Shown here: positions 16,402-24,731 of the stretch, in pieces | Position numbering within the stretch: the stretch's first letter is position 1 | Layout of the letters: every line of letters starts with the position of its first letter | NCBI RefSeq assembly: GCF_012972675.1 | Contig: NZ_JABCRE010000003.1 | Location: forward strand, 620,001-684,000 | Source of the DNA: Pontixanthobacter rizhaonensis | GTDB taxonomy: Bacteria > Pseudomonadota > Alphaproteobacteria > Sphingomonadales > Sphingomonadaceae | DNA length: 64,000 nt | Reading direction: 5' to 3' | Translations under genes and position numbers: made by a program | The notes under the pieces: generated by a model | The model's input: only the letters and a program-made list of their open reading frames with translations | Told to the model about the DNA's origin: nothing | The model's database searches: none

Positions 16402-17652
16402 TTAGAAGCTTATTCCGGCTTGTACCCACAGCTTTTCGGTATCGACGCCGAACGTGTCCGCCTGATAATTGGCGTATTTCACAAGCAAACCGACTTTACC
16501 GAGCTTGAACCCAACCGAGGCATCCCACTCGCTACCGTAGTCGAATGACCCCGTGTCGCTGGAAAAGTCATGATAGACCACCGCCGTCTTGAATGCTGGC
16601 AGCCCGCCAATCTTGAAGGTGTACCCCCCGCCGGCATAAACGTCCTGCAAGCCGTTGGCTGGTGTTGTCAGAAACAGATCTGCCCAGCCGTTGAACTTGT
16701 GTAATGTCGCGAGAGGTGTTTGGAATGCGGAGGTTCCGCCATCGCTGCCCAGTTGCTCGTAACCCGCCTTGAGTGAGAAACCGGAAATGTCCATCCCCAG
16801 CTCGCCATGTAGATAATCAGCGTCATAGCGTGTTGGATTGTTGCCATAGTCAGACTGGCGGGCATAGCTGCCCATAGCATTGATTTTGAGCCCGCCCGCG
16901 GGAATTGTTGCCTTGGCTATCAGTCCGTACGTCTGACTGGAGAACGCAAGACGCGTGTCATAATCGATAAGGTAGGCGAAGCCGGTTACGTCAATCGGGC
17001 CAGCCTTTACGCCGGCATTCAGTAACACTAAATCGCCATCGAGAAACTCATTGGGGCTTTCGGATCCAAAGATTGTGCGCTGGGAATTGGAATATGTGGC
17101 ATCGACGCTGACCGGGCCAATCTTTGCCGTGCCGCGTATTGCGTCAAAAGTCTGTTCATTCTGCCGCCAGCCGACATTACCTACGAAGCGCGAATTACCC
17201 AGAATAATCCTCTGGCGACCGACAGTCACACCGTATCCATCACCTTTATAGGCAATTTGTAGACGGTTTAGTTCGACCGTTTCCGGATCGGGAACAACAG
17301 AAAACGGCTCAATCCCGTTACCGGGCAAAGTGTCGTTGAAATCGTCCACGATAGCGAGCGAGCCCTCTGCCTCTGCCAGAAACGAGAAACCGTTGGTTTT
17401 GACTTCGCCGCCAAAACGCAGCCGTGCGGTTACCGCCGTGGCATCGCCCGCAGCGTTGGCTTGTTCAGAAGTTTCCAGCCGGATGCGCGCATCAATGATG
17501 GGGTCGAATGTAACTCCTTCGGCAAACTCAACCGGGCCTCCCCAAGGTTGTTTAGGTGCTTCCTTGGCGGCTTGATCTTGCGCGTAAGAATTCGTTCCGC
17601 AAGCTGCCATAATCATGGCAGATGCGGTGGCCATTAATTTCAAGCTCATATA
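16402..17652 (-). CDS. outer membrane channel, alginate-export/porin-like
   Basis: ATG 17652 is chosen because AGGGAG lies just upstream; an in-frame ATG at 17688 has no SD. The 416-residue protein has a signal peptide (MSLKLMATASAMIMAACG, cut near SYAQ) and an outer-membrane beta-barrel character: alternating strands such as GYGVTVGRQRIILGNSRFVG and a C-terminal residue Phe (WVQAGISF). It resembles the alginate-export family (PF13372 type). Its place between the nitrate ABC transporter and nirB suggests an outer-membrane route for nitrate or nitrite. The porin nature is fairly sure; the substrate is inferred. Confidence 0.75.
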   Translation of the reverse strand, partial: YMSLKLMATASAMIMAACGTNSYAQDQAAKEAPKQPWGGPVEFAEGVTFDPIIDARIRLETSEQANAAGDATAVTARLRFGGEVKTNGFSFLAEAEGSLAIVDDFNDTLPGNGIEPFSVVPDPETVELNRLQIAYKGDGYGVTVGRQRIILGNSRFVGNVGWRQNEQTFDAIRGTAKIGPVSVDATYSNSQRTIFGSESPNEFLDGDLVLLNAGVKAGPIDVTGFAYLIDYDTRLAFSSQTYGLIAKATIPAGGLKINAMGSYARQSDYGNNPTRYDADYLHGELGMDISGFSLKAGYEQLGSDGGTSAFQTPLATLHKFNGWADLFLTTPANGLQDVYAGGGYTFKIGGLPAFKTAVVYHDFSSDTGSFDYGSEWDASVGFKLGKVGLLVKYANYQADTFGVDTEKLWVQAGISF

Positions 17653-17700
17653 TTTGCTCCCTGAAAATTGTTTGGTTTCAGGCATCATTCCCTGTTTTTT

Positions 17701-19389
17701 TTAGGCCGCCTTGCTGGCTGGTCCATGGTCATATTCCGCCAGGAAGCGGAGAACTTCCTGCCGGTATTCGTAGAATTTCGGATGATCGAGCAAAGCCTTG
17801 CGATCGCGTGGGCGCGGCAGGTCGATTTTCAGGATCTTACCGATGGTAGCGTGTGGGCCATTGGTCATCATGACTACGCGATCGGCCATCAAAATGGCCT
17901 CATCCACATCATGCGTCACCATGATCGCCGTCACTTTCGTACGATTCCAGACTTCTGTCAGAACATCCTGCAAATCCCAACGTGTGAGACTATCGAGCAT
18001 CCCGAAGGGTTCATCGAGCAGCAACAAGCGCGGGCTGAGCGCAAATGCCCTGGCCAAGCCAACACGCTGGCGCATTCCATTGGACATTTCCGCTGCCATT
18101 TTGTCCTTTGAATCGGCCAGGCCAACGCGGTCGAGGTAGTAATCGACAATGTCTCGGCGTTCGCCCTTGCCAGCTTGCGCGTAGACGCGATTAACGCCCA
18201 AATCGACATTTTGGCGTGCGGTCAGCCAGGGCATCAAACTGGGGGCTTGGAACACTACCGCCTTATCCGGACCGGCAGTTTCAATCTCGCGGTTGTCTAG
18301 CACGATCCCGCCACCGCTAATCTCATTCAGGCCTGCAGCCATGGTGAGGACGGTCGATTTACCGCAGCCAGAATGGCCAATCAGGGTGATAAATTCACCC
18401 TTGTTCATCAATAGGTTGAAATCTTCAACGACGGTCAGTGGCCCTTTTGGAGTTGGGTAAATCTTCTTGAGCTTAAAGAACTCCAAATAGCGCTGCGTGA
18501 CCGAGCTTTGAGCCGCGTCGCGATAGGCCTTTGGCGGCGGCGCCAGATCAAGCGGCGCAACATCCGGCAATGCGACCGTTTCAGTTGTCGCAAGGGCAAT
18601 ACTCTCGTTCAATCCACCGAGATAGGTAACAATGTCTGTGCGTAGTCTGATAAACGCAGCATCATCGTTCATCGCTTCACGTTCACGAGGGCGAGGCACA
18701 TTTACATCAAAAATCTTCCCAATTGTTGCGGCCGGTGCCGGTGTCATAACGGCCACCCGATCGGCGAGCAGCAAGGCCTCATCCACATCGTTGGTAACAA
18801 GGATAATCGTACGCTTTTCTTCCTTGCGGATACGCTCGATCTCGTCTTGTAGCTTAGCACGAGTGAGAGCATCGAGCGCCGACAGAGGTTCGTCCAGAAG
18901 CAAAATTTCTGGCTCCATCGCCAATGCCCGGGCCACTGCAACACGCTGACGCATTCCACCGGAAAGCTCAGACGGCTTTCGGTCCATTGCATGGCCCAAG
19001 CCGACCAACTCCACCTTCTGCTTTATGAGCTCGTCGCGCTCCGATTTGCTCCGGTTCTTATGGACCGCTTCGACTGCTAGCGCGACGTTCTGCTCAACGC
19101 TCAGCCAAGGAAACAGGGAATACGACTGGAAGACCAGACCTCGATCCCGGCCAGAACCATCAACCGGTTCGCCGCGAAGTAAGATCTCGCCGGAATCAGG
19201 TTCCACCAATCCTGCTACCGACGAGATCAGCGTGGTTTTACCCGCGCCCGAGAAACCGAGGATTGCAACAAATTCTCCCTCCTCGACTTCGAGATCAATC
19301 CCGCCCAGGACTTCGGTAGTTGCACCCGTCTGGCCAGAGTAGCTTTTGGTCACGCCTCTAAGCGACAAAATGGGATGGTTGGTCATCAA
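17701..19389 (-). CDS. nitrate ABC transporter, fused double ATPase
   Basis: The 562-residue protein contains two ABC ATPase domains. The first has GFSGAGKTT (45-53), LSGGMRQR (142-149) and LLLDEP (163-168); the second has GHSGCGKST (338-346), MSNGMRQR and LLLDEPFGMLD. In the first domain the H-loop reads VTNDVDEA, with Asn200 where the second has His (VTHDVDEA), so the first site may hydrolyse ATP poorly. Cyanobacteria use NrtC and NrtD as separate ATPases; here both are joined in one chain. It follows nrtB by 7 bases in the operon nrtA-nrtB-ATPase-porin and energises nitrate uptake. Confidence 0.9.
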   Translation of the reverse strand: MMTNHPILSLRGVTKSYSGQTGATTEVLGGIDLEVEEGEFVAILGFSGAGKTTLISSVAGLVEPDSGEILLRGEPVDGSGRDRGLVFQSYSLFPWLSVEQNVALAVEAVHKNRSKSERDELIKQKVELVGLGHAMDRKPSELSGGMRQRVAVARALAMEPEILLLDEPLSALDALTRAKLQDEIERIRKEEKRTIILVTNDVDEALLLADRVAVMTPAPAATIGKIFDVNVPRPREREAMNDDAAFIRLRTDIVTYLGGLNESIALATTETVALPDVAPLDLAPPPKAYRDAAQSSVTQRYLEFFKLKKIYPTPKGPLTVVEDFNLLMNKGEFITLIGHSGCGKSTVLTMAAGLNEISGGGIVLDNREIETAGPDKAVVFQAPSLMPWLTARQNVDLGVNRVYAQAGKGERRDIVDYYLDRVGLADSKDKMAAEMSNGMRQRVGLARAFALSPRLLLLDEPFGMLDSLTRWDLQDVLTEVWNRTKVTAIMVTHDVDEAILMADRVVMMTNGPHATIGKILKIDLPRPRDRKALLDHPKFYEYRQEVLRFLAEYDHGPASKAA

Positions 19390-19396
19390 GGCCTCC

Positions 19397-20458
19397 TCAA
19401 ACAGTCCGGTTGCGCGATGCGAGTGACTGAAGCCCCATCATGATCCGGTCGAGACCAAAGCCGATTAGGCCAATGACAATCACCGCAAACATAATGCGTG
19501 CCAAACTTTGCGAACTCCCATTTTGGAATTCGTCCCAAACAAACTTGCCAAGGCCAGGATTCTGAGCGAGCATTTCTGCCGCAATAAGAACCATCCAGCC
19601 CACGCCCAGCGAAAGACGCATGCCTGTAAATATGTACGGAAGTGAGGATGGGAGGACGAGCCGGGTCAGTTTGGCAAACCAGCCTAACTTCAATACTTTC
19701 CCGACATTCAAAAGGTCTTTGTCAATTGAAGCGGTACCGACAGCGGTATTGATAAGCGTTGGCCATAGCGAACAAAGGGTCACAACAATGGCAGAGATAA
19801 CGAAGCTCTTTGCCAATAGCGGATCTGCGCTGGTGATCGTCGCCGAAACAACCATGGTGACAATCGGAAGCCAAGCGAGCGGGCTTACGGGTTTCATAAT
19901 CTGGACCAGTGGATTAATCGCCGCGTTGAACATTCGCGAGAGACCGCTGATCAAACCGAGTGGAACCGCGATAATGGTCGCCAATAAAAACCCGAGCGCG
20001 ACCGTGTAGAGCGACGTGAATATCTGATCGACGAAAGTAGGTGCGCCAGCATATTCAAAGTCGCGAACAGCACCAGGATTTCCCGCTGCGATAGCGGCTT
20101 CGTTGGCGTCATCTTGCGCGGCATAGAATTCAGCTTCTTGATCGTTCGCCGCGACCCATTCATCGTAGAGTGCTCCACCTTGCTCAGCGACTTCAACTGG
20201 GCCAGGCAAAGCGCCCAGTGATGTGTCAACTTGCGGGGCAAGCAGAGCCCAAAGTCCGAGGAAAATGACAATTCCCGCGATGGGAGCGATCAACGGCTCC
20301 CCCCATCTACCCAGGAATTTACGGAAACCCTCACCATCCGCCACGGAGGGCTTACTACCACTCGTTGCGTCGGTTGTAATTGCTTTAGCGCCCCTTTCTA
20401 CCGCTTCTATTTCAGCGGGCTTTGGTGGTGCTTTGTCATCAGCGTATGCGGTTGCCAT
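19397..20458 (-). CDS. nrtB: nitrate ABC transporter permease
   Basis: The 353-residue inner-membrane protein has a soluble N-terminus of about 55 residues, a first membrane segment (LIAPIAGIVIFLGLWALL), an acidic periplasmic stretch (about 90-135) and a BPD_transp_1 domain with the EAA-type loop LPSSLPYIFTGMRLSLGVGW that contacts the ATPase. The acidic insert is longer than in textbook NrtB. It lies 33 bases after nrtA. Nitrate specificity rests on the neighbours, since taurine and sulfonate permeases look similar. Confidence 0.9.
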   Translation of the reverse strand: MATAYADDKAPPKPAEIEAVERGAKAITTDATSGSKPSVADGEGFRKFLGRWGEPLIAPIAGIVIFLGLWALLAPQVDTSLGALPGPVEVAEQGGALYDEWVAANDQEAEFYAAQDDANEAAIAAGNPGAVRDFEYAGAPTFVDQIFTSLYTVALGFLLATIIAVPLGLISGLSRMFNAAINPLVQIMKPVSPLAWLPIVTMVVSATITSADPLLAKSFVISAIVVTLCSLWPTLINTAVGTASIDKDLLNVGKVLKLGWFAKLTRLVLPSSLPYIFTGMRLSLGVGWMVLIAAEMLAQNPGLGKFVWDEFQNGSSQSLARIMFAVIVIGLIGFGLDRIMMGLQSLASRNRTV

Positions 20459-20491
20459 TTTGTGCTCCTTGGACCTTGGGATAGGCGTTGC

Positions 20492-21895
20492 TTACTTGAC
20501 GCCGGCGGCAGTCACGGTTTGGCCTTTTTGAAGCCCAATTTTGAACTTCGCGAGGTAAGCATTTGGTTGCGAGCCATCGAAGATAATCCCATCGATGAAG
20601 CCGCTTTGCTCCCCCTTGAAGCCATCCGTTTCAGGAATGTCTGATGCAGCGATCACGCCTTCTTCGGCCAGCGAATTGGCGGCAGCCAAATAAAGGTCCG
20701 GACGATAGATGGACTTGGCCTGTTGGACATACCATTCGTCCGTCTGGTCTTCCGCAATTTGGCCCCAACGGCGCATTTGCGTGAGGTACCAGATAGCGTC
20801 CGAATAGAACGGGTAACCGGCATATTTATCGAAGAAGATGTTGAAACCCGGGGCATCGCGTGTGTCGCCCGGTTCAAAGGTGAACTTGCCTGTCATTGAA
20901 GCGGCAATCACTTCGGCATCGGCGCCAACGTAATTTGGTCGAGCCAAGATTTCTACAGCTTCTGGTCGGTTCTTCCCGCCATCTTCATCGAGCCACTTCT
21001 GCGCTTTAATGATTGCCCGCAAAACAGCAGCGGTTGTGGCAGGGTTCTTCTCAGCAAAGTCTTCGCGCAGGCCGAACACTTTCTCCGGGTTGTCATTCCA
21101 AATCTGATGATCGGTAATAACCGGAACACCGATCTTTTTGAATACGGCCGCCTGATTCCAAGGTTCGCCGACGCAATACCCTTCGATCGTACCTGCTTCC
21201 AGTGTCGCCGGCATTTGCGGAGGAGGCGTGACAGAAAGCTGGACGTCAGCATCCACCAACCCGCCAACATCCCCAGGCGTATAGAAGCCGGGATTTAAAC
21301 CACCAGCGGCAAGCCAATAACGCAGTTCATAATTGTGTGTGCTGACCGGGAATACCATGCCCATTTTAAACGGCTTGCCTTGCTCTTCGAAGCTGGCGAC
21401 TACTGGCTTAAGCGCCGATGCCGAGATCGGGTGCTTGGGCTTGCCGTTTTCCTGCGGCAGATCATCTTTGATCATCTCCCAGACTTTGTTTGAAACAGTG
21501 ATCGCATTTCCATTCAAGTCGAGGCTTAGCGGCGCGATCAAGTCAGCTTTTGTACCGTAGCCTATGGTCGCCGCGATTGGCTGACCTGCAAGCATATGCG
21601 CGCCGTCTAATTGTCCGCCGATCACGCCATCCAACAAGACCTTCCAGTTCGCTTGGGGCTCCAACGTCACATTGAGGCCTTCTTCCGCGAAAAAGCCTTT
21701 TTCCTTTGCGATGGCGAGTGGTGCCATGTCGGTCAGCTTGATGAATCCCAACGTCAGATTGGCCTTTTCGACTGCGCCATCAAGGTTCGCAGGTGCGACA
21801 ACATCTTCATTGCTAGATCCGCAAGATGCCAAAATCATACTTGCAGCGACCGCTGCTATTACACCTCGGCGATTGAAAGAGATACTCTTGAACAT
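20492..21895 (-). CDS. nrtA: nitrate ABC transporter substrate-binding lipoprotein
   Basis: The start is uncertain between ATG 21895 (467 residues) and in-frame ATG 21910; the longer frame to 21994 would run through the leader terminator and is rejected. The N-terminus has [18 protein letters not shown], with paired Arg and a lipobox LASC, so it is an exported lipoprotein. The body matches Nrt[18 protein letters not shown], the ligand-contact segment [16 protein letters not shown], and [12 protein letters not shown]. It captures nitrate in the periplasm for NrtB. It heads the transport operon and is preceded by the second terminator leader. Confidence 0.93.
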   Translation of the reverse strand: MFKSISFNRRGVIAAVAASMILASCGSSNEDVVAPANLDGAVEKANLTLGFIKLTDMAPLAIAKEKGFFAEEGLNVTLEPQANWKVLLDGVIGGQLDGAHMLAGQPIAATIGYGTKADLIAPLSLDLNGNAITVSNKVWEMIKDDLPQENGKPKHPISASALKPVVASFEEQGKPFKMGMVFPVSTHNYELRYWLAAGGLNPGFYTPGDVGGLVDADVQLSVTPPPQMPATLEAGTIEGYCVGEPWNQAAVFKKIGVPVITDHQIWNDNPEKVFGLREDFAEKNPATTAAVLRAIIKAQKWLDEDGGKNRPEAVEILARPNYVGADAEVIAASMTGKFTFEPGDTRDAPGFNIFFDKYAGYPFYSDAIWYLTQMRRWGQIAEDQTDEWYVQQAKSIYRPDLYLAAANSLAEEGVIAASDIPETDGFKGEQSGFIDGIIFDGSQPNAYLAKFKIGLQKGQTVTAAGVK

Positions 21896-21930
21896 GCTTA
21901 TCTGACCCATCGTCTGTTTGATGCGCACAC

Positions 21931-21991
21931 AAAAAAGCCGCCTCGAATGGTTTCCCTGAAGAAGACCAGTTCGGGCGGCATCGTTGCCACG
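21931..21991 (-). promoter_or_regulatory. nrtA leader: NasT-type antitermination element with terminator
   Basis: On the minus strand CGTGGCAACG (21982-21991) leads into a hairpin GCCGCC...GGCGGC (21974-21979 with 21937-21942) and six T (21931-21936). The arrangement repeats that before nirB, with two or three bases between the two elements in each case. It should stop transcription before nrtA unless an antiterminator, probably NasT, acts. Confidence 0.75.
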
Positions 21992-22091
21992 CAATGTTGA
22001 AATCTATCAAACGTACGGTTCTCTGTCCGCCTTTGGACAACGCTCGATTGATGCGGTGTAGCTAACCGATTCGGGTGCGCCGCGTAAAGCG

Positions 22092-22108
22092 TTTTTTGCA
22101 CTGCAGCA
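22092..22108 (-). promoter_or_regulatory. upstream motif shared by the nrtA and nirB promoters
   Basis: TTTTTTGCACTGCAGCA repeats the element before nirB with one base changed, at nearly the same distance from the leader (about 101 bases). The nasT upstream region has a third TGCAGTGCA at 23918-23926, only 12 bases before the nasT start. The regulator is unknown. Confidence 0.45.
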
Positions 22109-22119
22109 TACGATTTCTG

Positions 22120-23328
22120 TTAATTATCGTGCTGAACGTACGTTTCCAACTCATCTGGATCAAAAGCGCGCCCATCAAAAAATACGTTATTTTTTAATGT
22201 AATAGAACCTTCTTCGGCTCCGACACCTAGCGGTGCTTGAACGCTACCCTCCACCTTAGCATTCGCAGCGGGTAGATCGTCACCGGTCCCGCGTATTGCA
22301 CTGCGGTATATATCTGGTCGGAAAACACGTGTGGCGGCTTCAGCCTCGGATGGGTCATATTCCATCGAGTCCCAGCGCAGCATTTGCGAATAGAGCCAGC
22401 GCGCCTGGCTGATCCATGGGAAATTCGCCGCTTCACTGTGCTGGAACATAAAATCAGAGAACACTTCTGGAGGTTGTCCTTGAGATAGAACAAGCCGATC
22501 CGACAGTGCCCGCTGTATCGGTTTTGGATCACCGTCAAGGTAATCAGCCCTGGCCAAGATATGGGCATTCTCTTCCCAATTGGCCGGGTCGATAAAGTGC
22601 GCGCCCGCTTTGCGCATTGCGCGGATAAGGGCTTCTACCGCACCCTGTTTCTCAACCATCACCGGCTCGCGCAGAGCCAGCACCTTCTCCACGCCGCGCC
22701 GCCATATCTGTGATGTAGTCAGAACGATATCACCCAACCCGCGATCAACCGCGTAACTATTATAGGGTTCTCCAACGCAAACACCGTCAAGCGCACCATT
22801 GCCTAGCGCATCGACTACAAAAGGCGGAGCAACGGTGACAATCTCTACGTCTTGGTCGGGCTTAATGCCGCAAGCCGCAAGCCAATAGCGCAATATGTAG
22901 TTGTGGCTGGAATAGCGATGTACGACACCAAACCGAAGTTTACGCCCGCTCTTCGCTGCGAGAACAGCCTCTTTGCGTAACCTCTCTCCAACTGCAGCCG
23001 GAGCACCCATTTGTCCGCGCGTACCGACAGTGGCAGAGAGTTCGGGCCGCAGTGTGATGGCATTGCCATTCAGCCCCAGAAGGAACGGGACACTAATTGG
23101 CTGGGCAGGCCTGCCACGACCAAGCGTTGTTGCTATCGCCAACGGTGCGACCAAATGCGCCGCGTCGCTGTGCCCGTAAAGTAGGCGGTCCAATACCGTT
23201 GCCCAAGACGCATCGCGAATGAACGACACATCGACGCCTTCTTCCTCCGCAAAGCCATGTTCTTTCGCCAAGATCGGCAAGCAAGCGTCGACCAGGGGCA
23301 GGAAACCAATTGTCAGTTGCTCGGTCAC
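22120..23328 (-). CDS. nasS: NasS nitrate/nitrite sensor protein
   Basis: The 402-residue protein looks like NrtA (SSHNYILRYWLAACG, GVCVGEPYNSYAV) but starts directly with MTEQLTIGFLPL and has no signal peptide. It is therefore a cytoplasmic relative that senses rather than transports. In known systems NasS holds NasT inactive and releases it when nitrate or nitrite binds. Its ATG overlaps the nasT stop by 4 bases, which supports a complex made in fixed ratio. Confidence 0.9.
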   Translation of the reverse strand: MTEQLTIGFLPLVDACLPILAKEHGFAEEEGVDVSFIRDASWATVLDRLLYGHSDAAHLVAPLAIATTLGRGRPAQPISVPFLLGLNGNAITLRPELSATVGTRGQMGAPAAVGERLRKEAVLAAKSGRKLRFGVVHRYSSHNYILRYWLAACGIKPDQDVEIVTVAPPFVVDALGNGALDGVCVGEPYNSYAVDRGLGDIVLTTSQIWRRGVEKVLALREPVMVEKQGAVEALIRAMRKAGAHFIDPANWEENAHILARADYLDGDPKPIQRALSDRLVLSQGQPPEVFSDFMFQHSEAANFPWISQARWLYSQMLRWDSMEYDPSEAEAATRVFRPDIYRSAIRGTGDDLPAANAKVEGSVQAPLGVGAEEGSITLKNNVFFDGRAFDPDELETYVQHDN

Positions 23329-23906
23329 GATTGGTCTCCCATTAGTTCATGCGCCGTCACCACGGCCTCGGCAATTGTTGCGATACGTTTGCTCGATTCC
23401 ATCGCTTTACGGCGCAGTTCGGCGTAAGCTTCAGGCTCCGAAATTCCTCGGCTATCCATGAGGATTCGCTTTGCCTTGTCGATTGATTCACGCGCGGCAA
23501 GCTTACCCTTGGCCTCACTCAGCTCTGTCTGGAGGCGCGCAAATGCATTAAACCGTTTCACGGCAAGGTCGAGTAATGGTTTGATCCGATGGGCCGCTAG
23601 ACCATCCACCACATACGCAGACACCCCGGCATCAATCGAAGAGGTAATCGCCTCATCATCAGATTCATCGACAAACATCGCAATGGGTCGATCCAAGACC
23701 CGGCTGACGGCAAAGTACTCCTCCAACACATCGCGCGACGGGTTACCAAGATCCATCAGAACGATGTCGGGTTCGATTTTAGCTATCTGAGCAAGCAGTC
23801 CATCGCGTTGCGCGATTACAAACGTCTCATAATCGTCAAATTCAGACAGCCCATCCTCGATAATCGAGGCGCGCACTGCGCTTTCGTCGACGATTGCGAT
23901 TCTCAT
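23325..23906 (-). CDS. nasT: NasT ANTAR-domain transcription antiterminator
   Basis: ATG 23906 gives 193 residues beginning MRIAIVDESAVRAS; a GTG 21 bases upstream is possible but has no SD. The N-terminal part is a pseudo-receiver domain (IVLMDLGNPSRDVLEEYF), then a coiled linker (LQTELSEAKGKLAARE) and a C-terminal ANTAR domain (IDKAKRILMDSRGISEPEAY, then LRRKAMESSKRIATIAEAVV). ANTAR proteins bind paired stem-loops in leader RNA. The two matching leaders before nrtA and nirB are its likely targets. Confidence 0.92.
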   Translation of the reverse strand: MRIAIVDESAVRASIIEDGLSEFDDYETFVIAQRDGLLAQIAKIEPDIVLMDLGNPSRDVLEEYFAVSRVLDRPIAMFVDESDDEAITSSIDAGVSAYVVDGLAAHRIKPLLDLAVKRFNAFARLQTELSEAKGKLAARESIDKAKRILMDSRGISEPEAYAELRRKAMESSKRIATIAEAVVTAHELMGDQS

Positions 23907-23926
23907 GTAAACGATATTGCAGTGCA

Positions 23927-24370
23927 CAAAAGTTCACGCAAGTGCATTTGGAAGCATCGCTGTTTGGGTCACTTTCGGTACCACCTGCGCCACCTACCCT
24001 AGAGGGCCTTCCCGCTGCGAAGGCGGCGTCCACAACACCGGCTACCTCGACGTCGCACACTATAGCCAAGAGCAATCCGATATTTTGGATCGAAACAGCA
24101 AACTGACGCTTCTTTGATATGCCGCTTAGGTCCACCGTAAGTTTTGCCCTTCCAGCAGGCAAAGCCACTCCTCCAAGCTCAAGGACCTTCCACAGAGAGC
24201 CTATGATTTCCATACTGGAAGTAGTGGTGCACTTAGAGGACTCGAACCTCTGACCCCATCATTACGAACGATAGCCTCCCTGCTTAAAGCACCACCCACT
24301 CGATACCCACACAGGCAGCAAGCTTTATGCACTGCCCGCAGGGAGCCGTTCTAACACTAAGCGGAAGTGA
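23927..24370. other. non-coding stretch between nasT and tRNA-Thr
   Basis: Apart from the tRNA-like pseudogene at 24225-24297 and the TGCAGTGCA motif at its left border (23918-23926), I see nothing supported here. The short plus-strand frame 23917-24117 has no SD and resembles no family I know. An integrase would be expected near this tRNA if the island were intact; none is present. Confidence 0.5.
24225..24297 (-). pseudogene. degenerate tRNA-Thr(CGU)-like sequence
   Basis: On the minus strand the 3' half is tRNA-like: an anticodon arm with loop TTCGTAA (anticodon CGU), a perfect T arm (AGAGG, TTCGAGT, CCTCT) and an end in CCA. The acceptor 3' strand seems one base short (AAGTGCACCA). The 5' half (GGTGCTTTAAGCAGGGAGGC) forms neither a normal D arm nor a good acceptor stem. 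I read it as a truncated or rearranged copy, perhaps another integration scar 73 bases from the intact tRNA-Thr. Confidence 0.45.
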
Positions 24371-24415
24371 TGGTGCTGCTAGGGAGAATTGAACTCCCGA
24401 CCTCGTCATTACCAA
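24368..24415 (-). repeat. proximal attachment-site copy inside tRNA-Thr
   Basis: This is the partner of the 48-base repeat at 7790-7837. It covers the 3' end of the intact tRNA gene plus three flanking bases. The intact tRNA lies at this end, and the DNA between the copies (about 16.5 kb) extends from its 3' side, as expected for an element that integrates into a tRNA 3' end and rebuilds the gene. Confidence 0.75.
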
Positions 24416-24445
24416 TGACGCGCTCTACCACTGAGCTACAGCAGC
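24371..24445 (-). tRNA. tRNA-Thr (anticodon GGU)
   Basis: The minus strand reads GCTGCTGTAGCTCAGTGGTA onward and folds into a full cloverleaf: acceptor GCTGCTG with TAGCAGC, D arm GCTC/GAGC, anticodon arm CGTCA-TTGGTAA-TGACG (anticodon GGT in DNA), T arm GGGAG-TTCAATT-CTCCC, and an encoded CCA. Its length is 75 bases. Confidence 0.95.
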
Positions 24446-24550
24446 GTACCGTTTCAAGGGGCGCGCTATTGTCGCGCTGTCGGATAAAGTCAAGCAGCGA
24501 CATGCCCTAGCCCTTGAGGAAAGACGTCTTTAGCGGCAATAGCTTTCCCA

Positions 24551-24694
24551 ATGGCTACCGATTCCCCAAAAAAGACGCGTGAAGAGCGCTTAGCAGAGAA
24601 ACTGCGCGAAAATTTACGCCGCAGGAAGGCGCAAGCACGGCAAATTGACAGCTCAGACACAGAAAGCCTTTCCAAGCCGGTCGATCAGAGCTAA
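24551..24694 (+). CDS. small basic protein, 47 residues, unknown function
   Basis: ATG 24551 opens a 47-codon frame ending TAA at 24692-24694. The product MATDSPKKTREERLAEKLRE continues with NLRRRKAQARQI and an acidic-polar tail. It is strongly charged and should form a long helix. The gene lies between tRNA-Thr and gpmA, 37 bases before the latter. I recall similar short basic proteins in sphingomonads but know no function. Codon pattern and length make it plausible; there is no strong SD. Confidence 0.55.
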   Translation: MATDSPKKTREERLAEKLRENLRRRKAQARQIDSSDTESLSKPVDQS

Positions 24695-24731
24695 CGCCAA
24701 TTGCTCCCAAAAACGCTTCGGAGCGCATCTC

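Noticed and set aside
21896-21994. Longer N-terminus of NrtA
   Set aside because: The extension is read through the leader terminator hairpin and precedes a good lipoprotein signal peptide.
21996-22119. Sigma-54 promoter before nrtA
   Set aside because: I looked for TGGCAC-N5-TTGC on the minus strand and did not find a convincing match.
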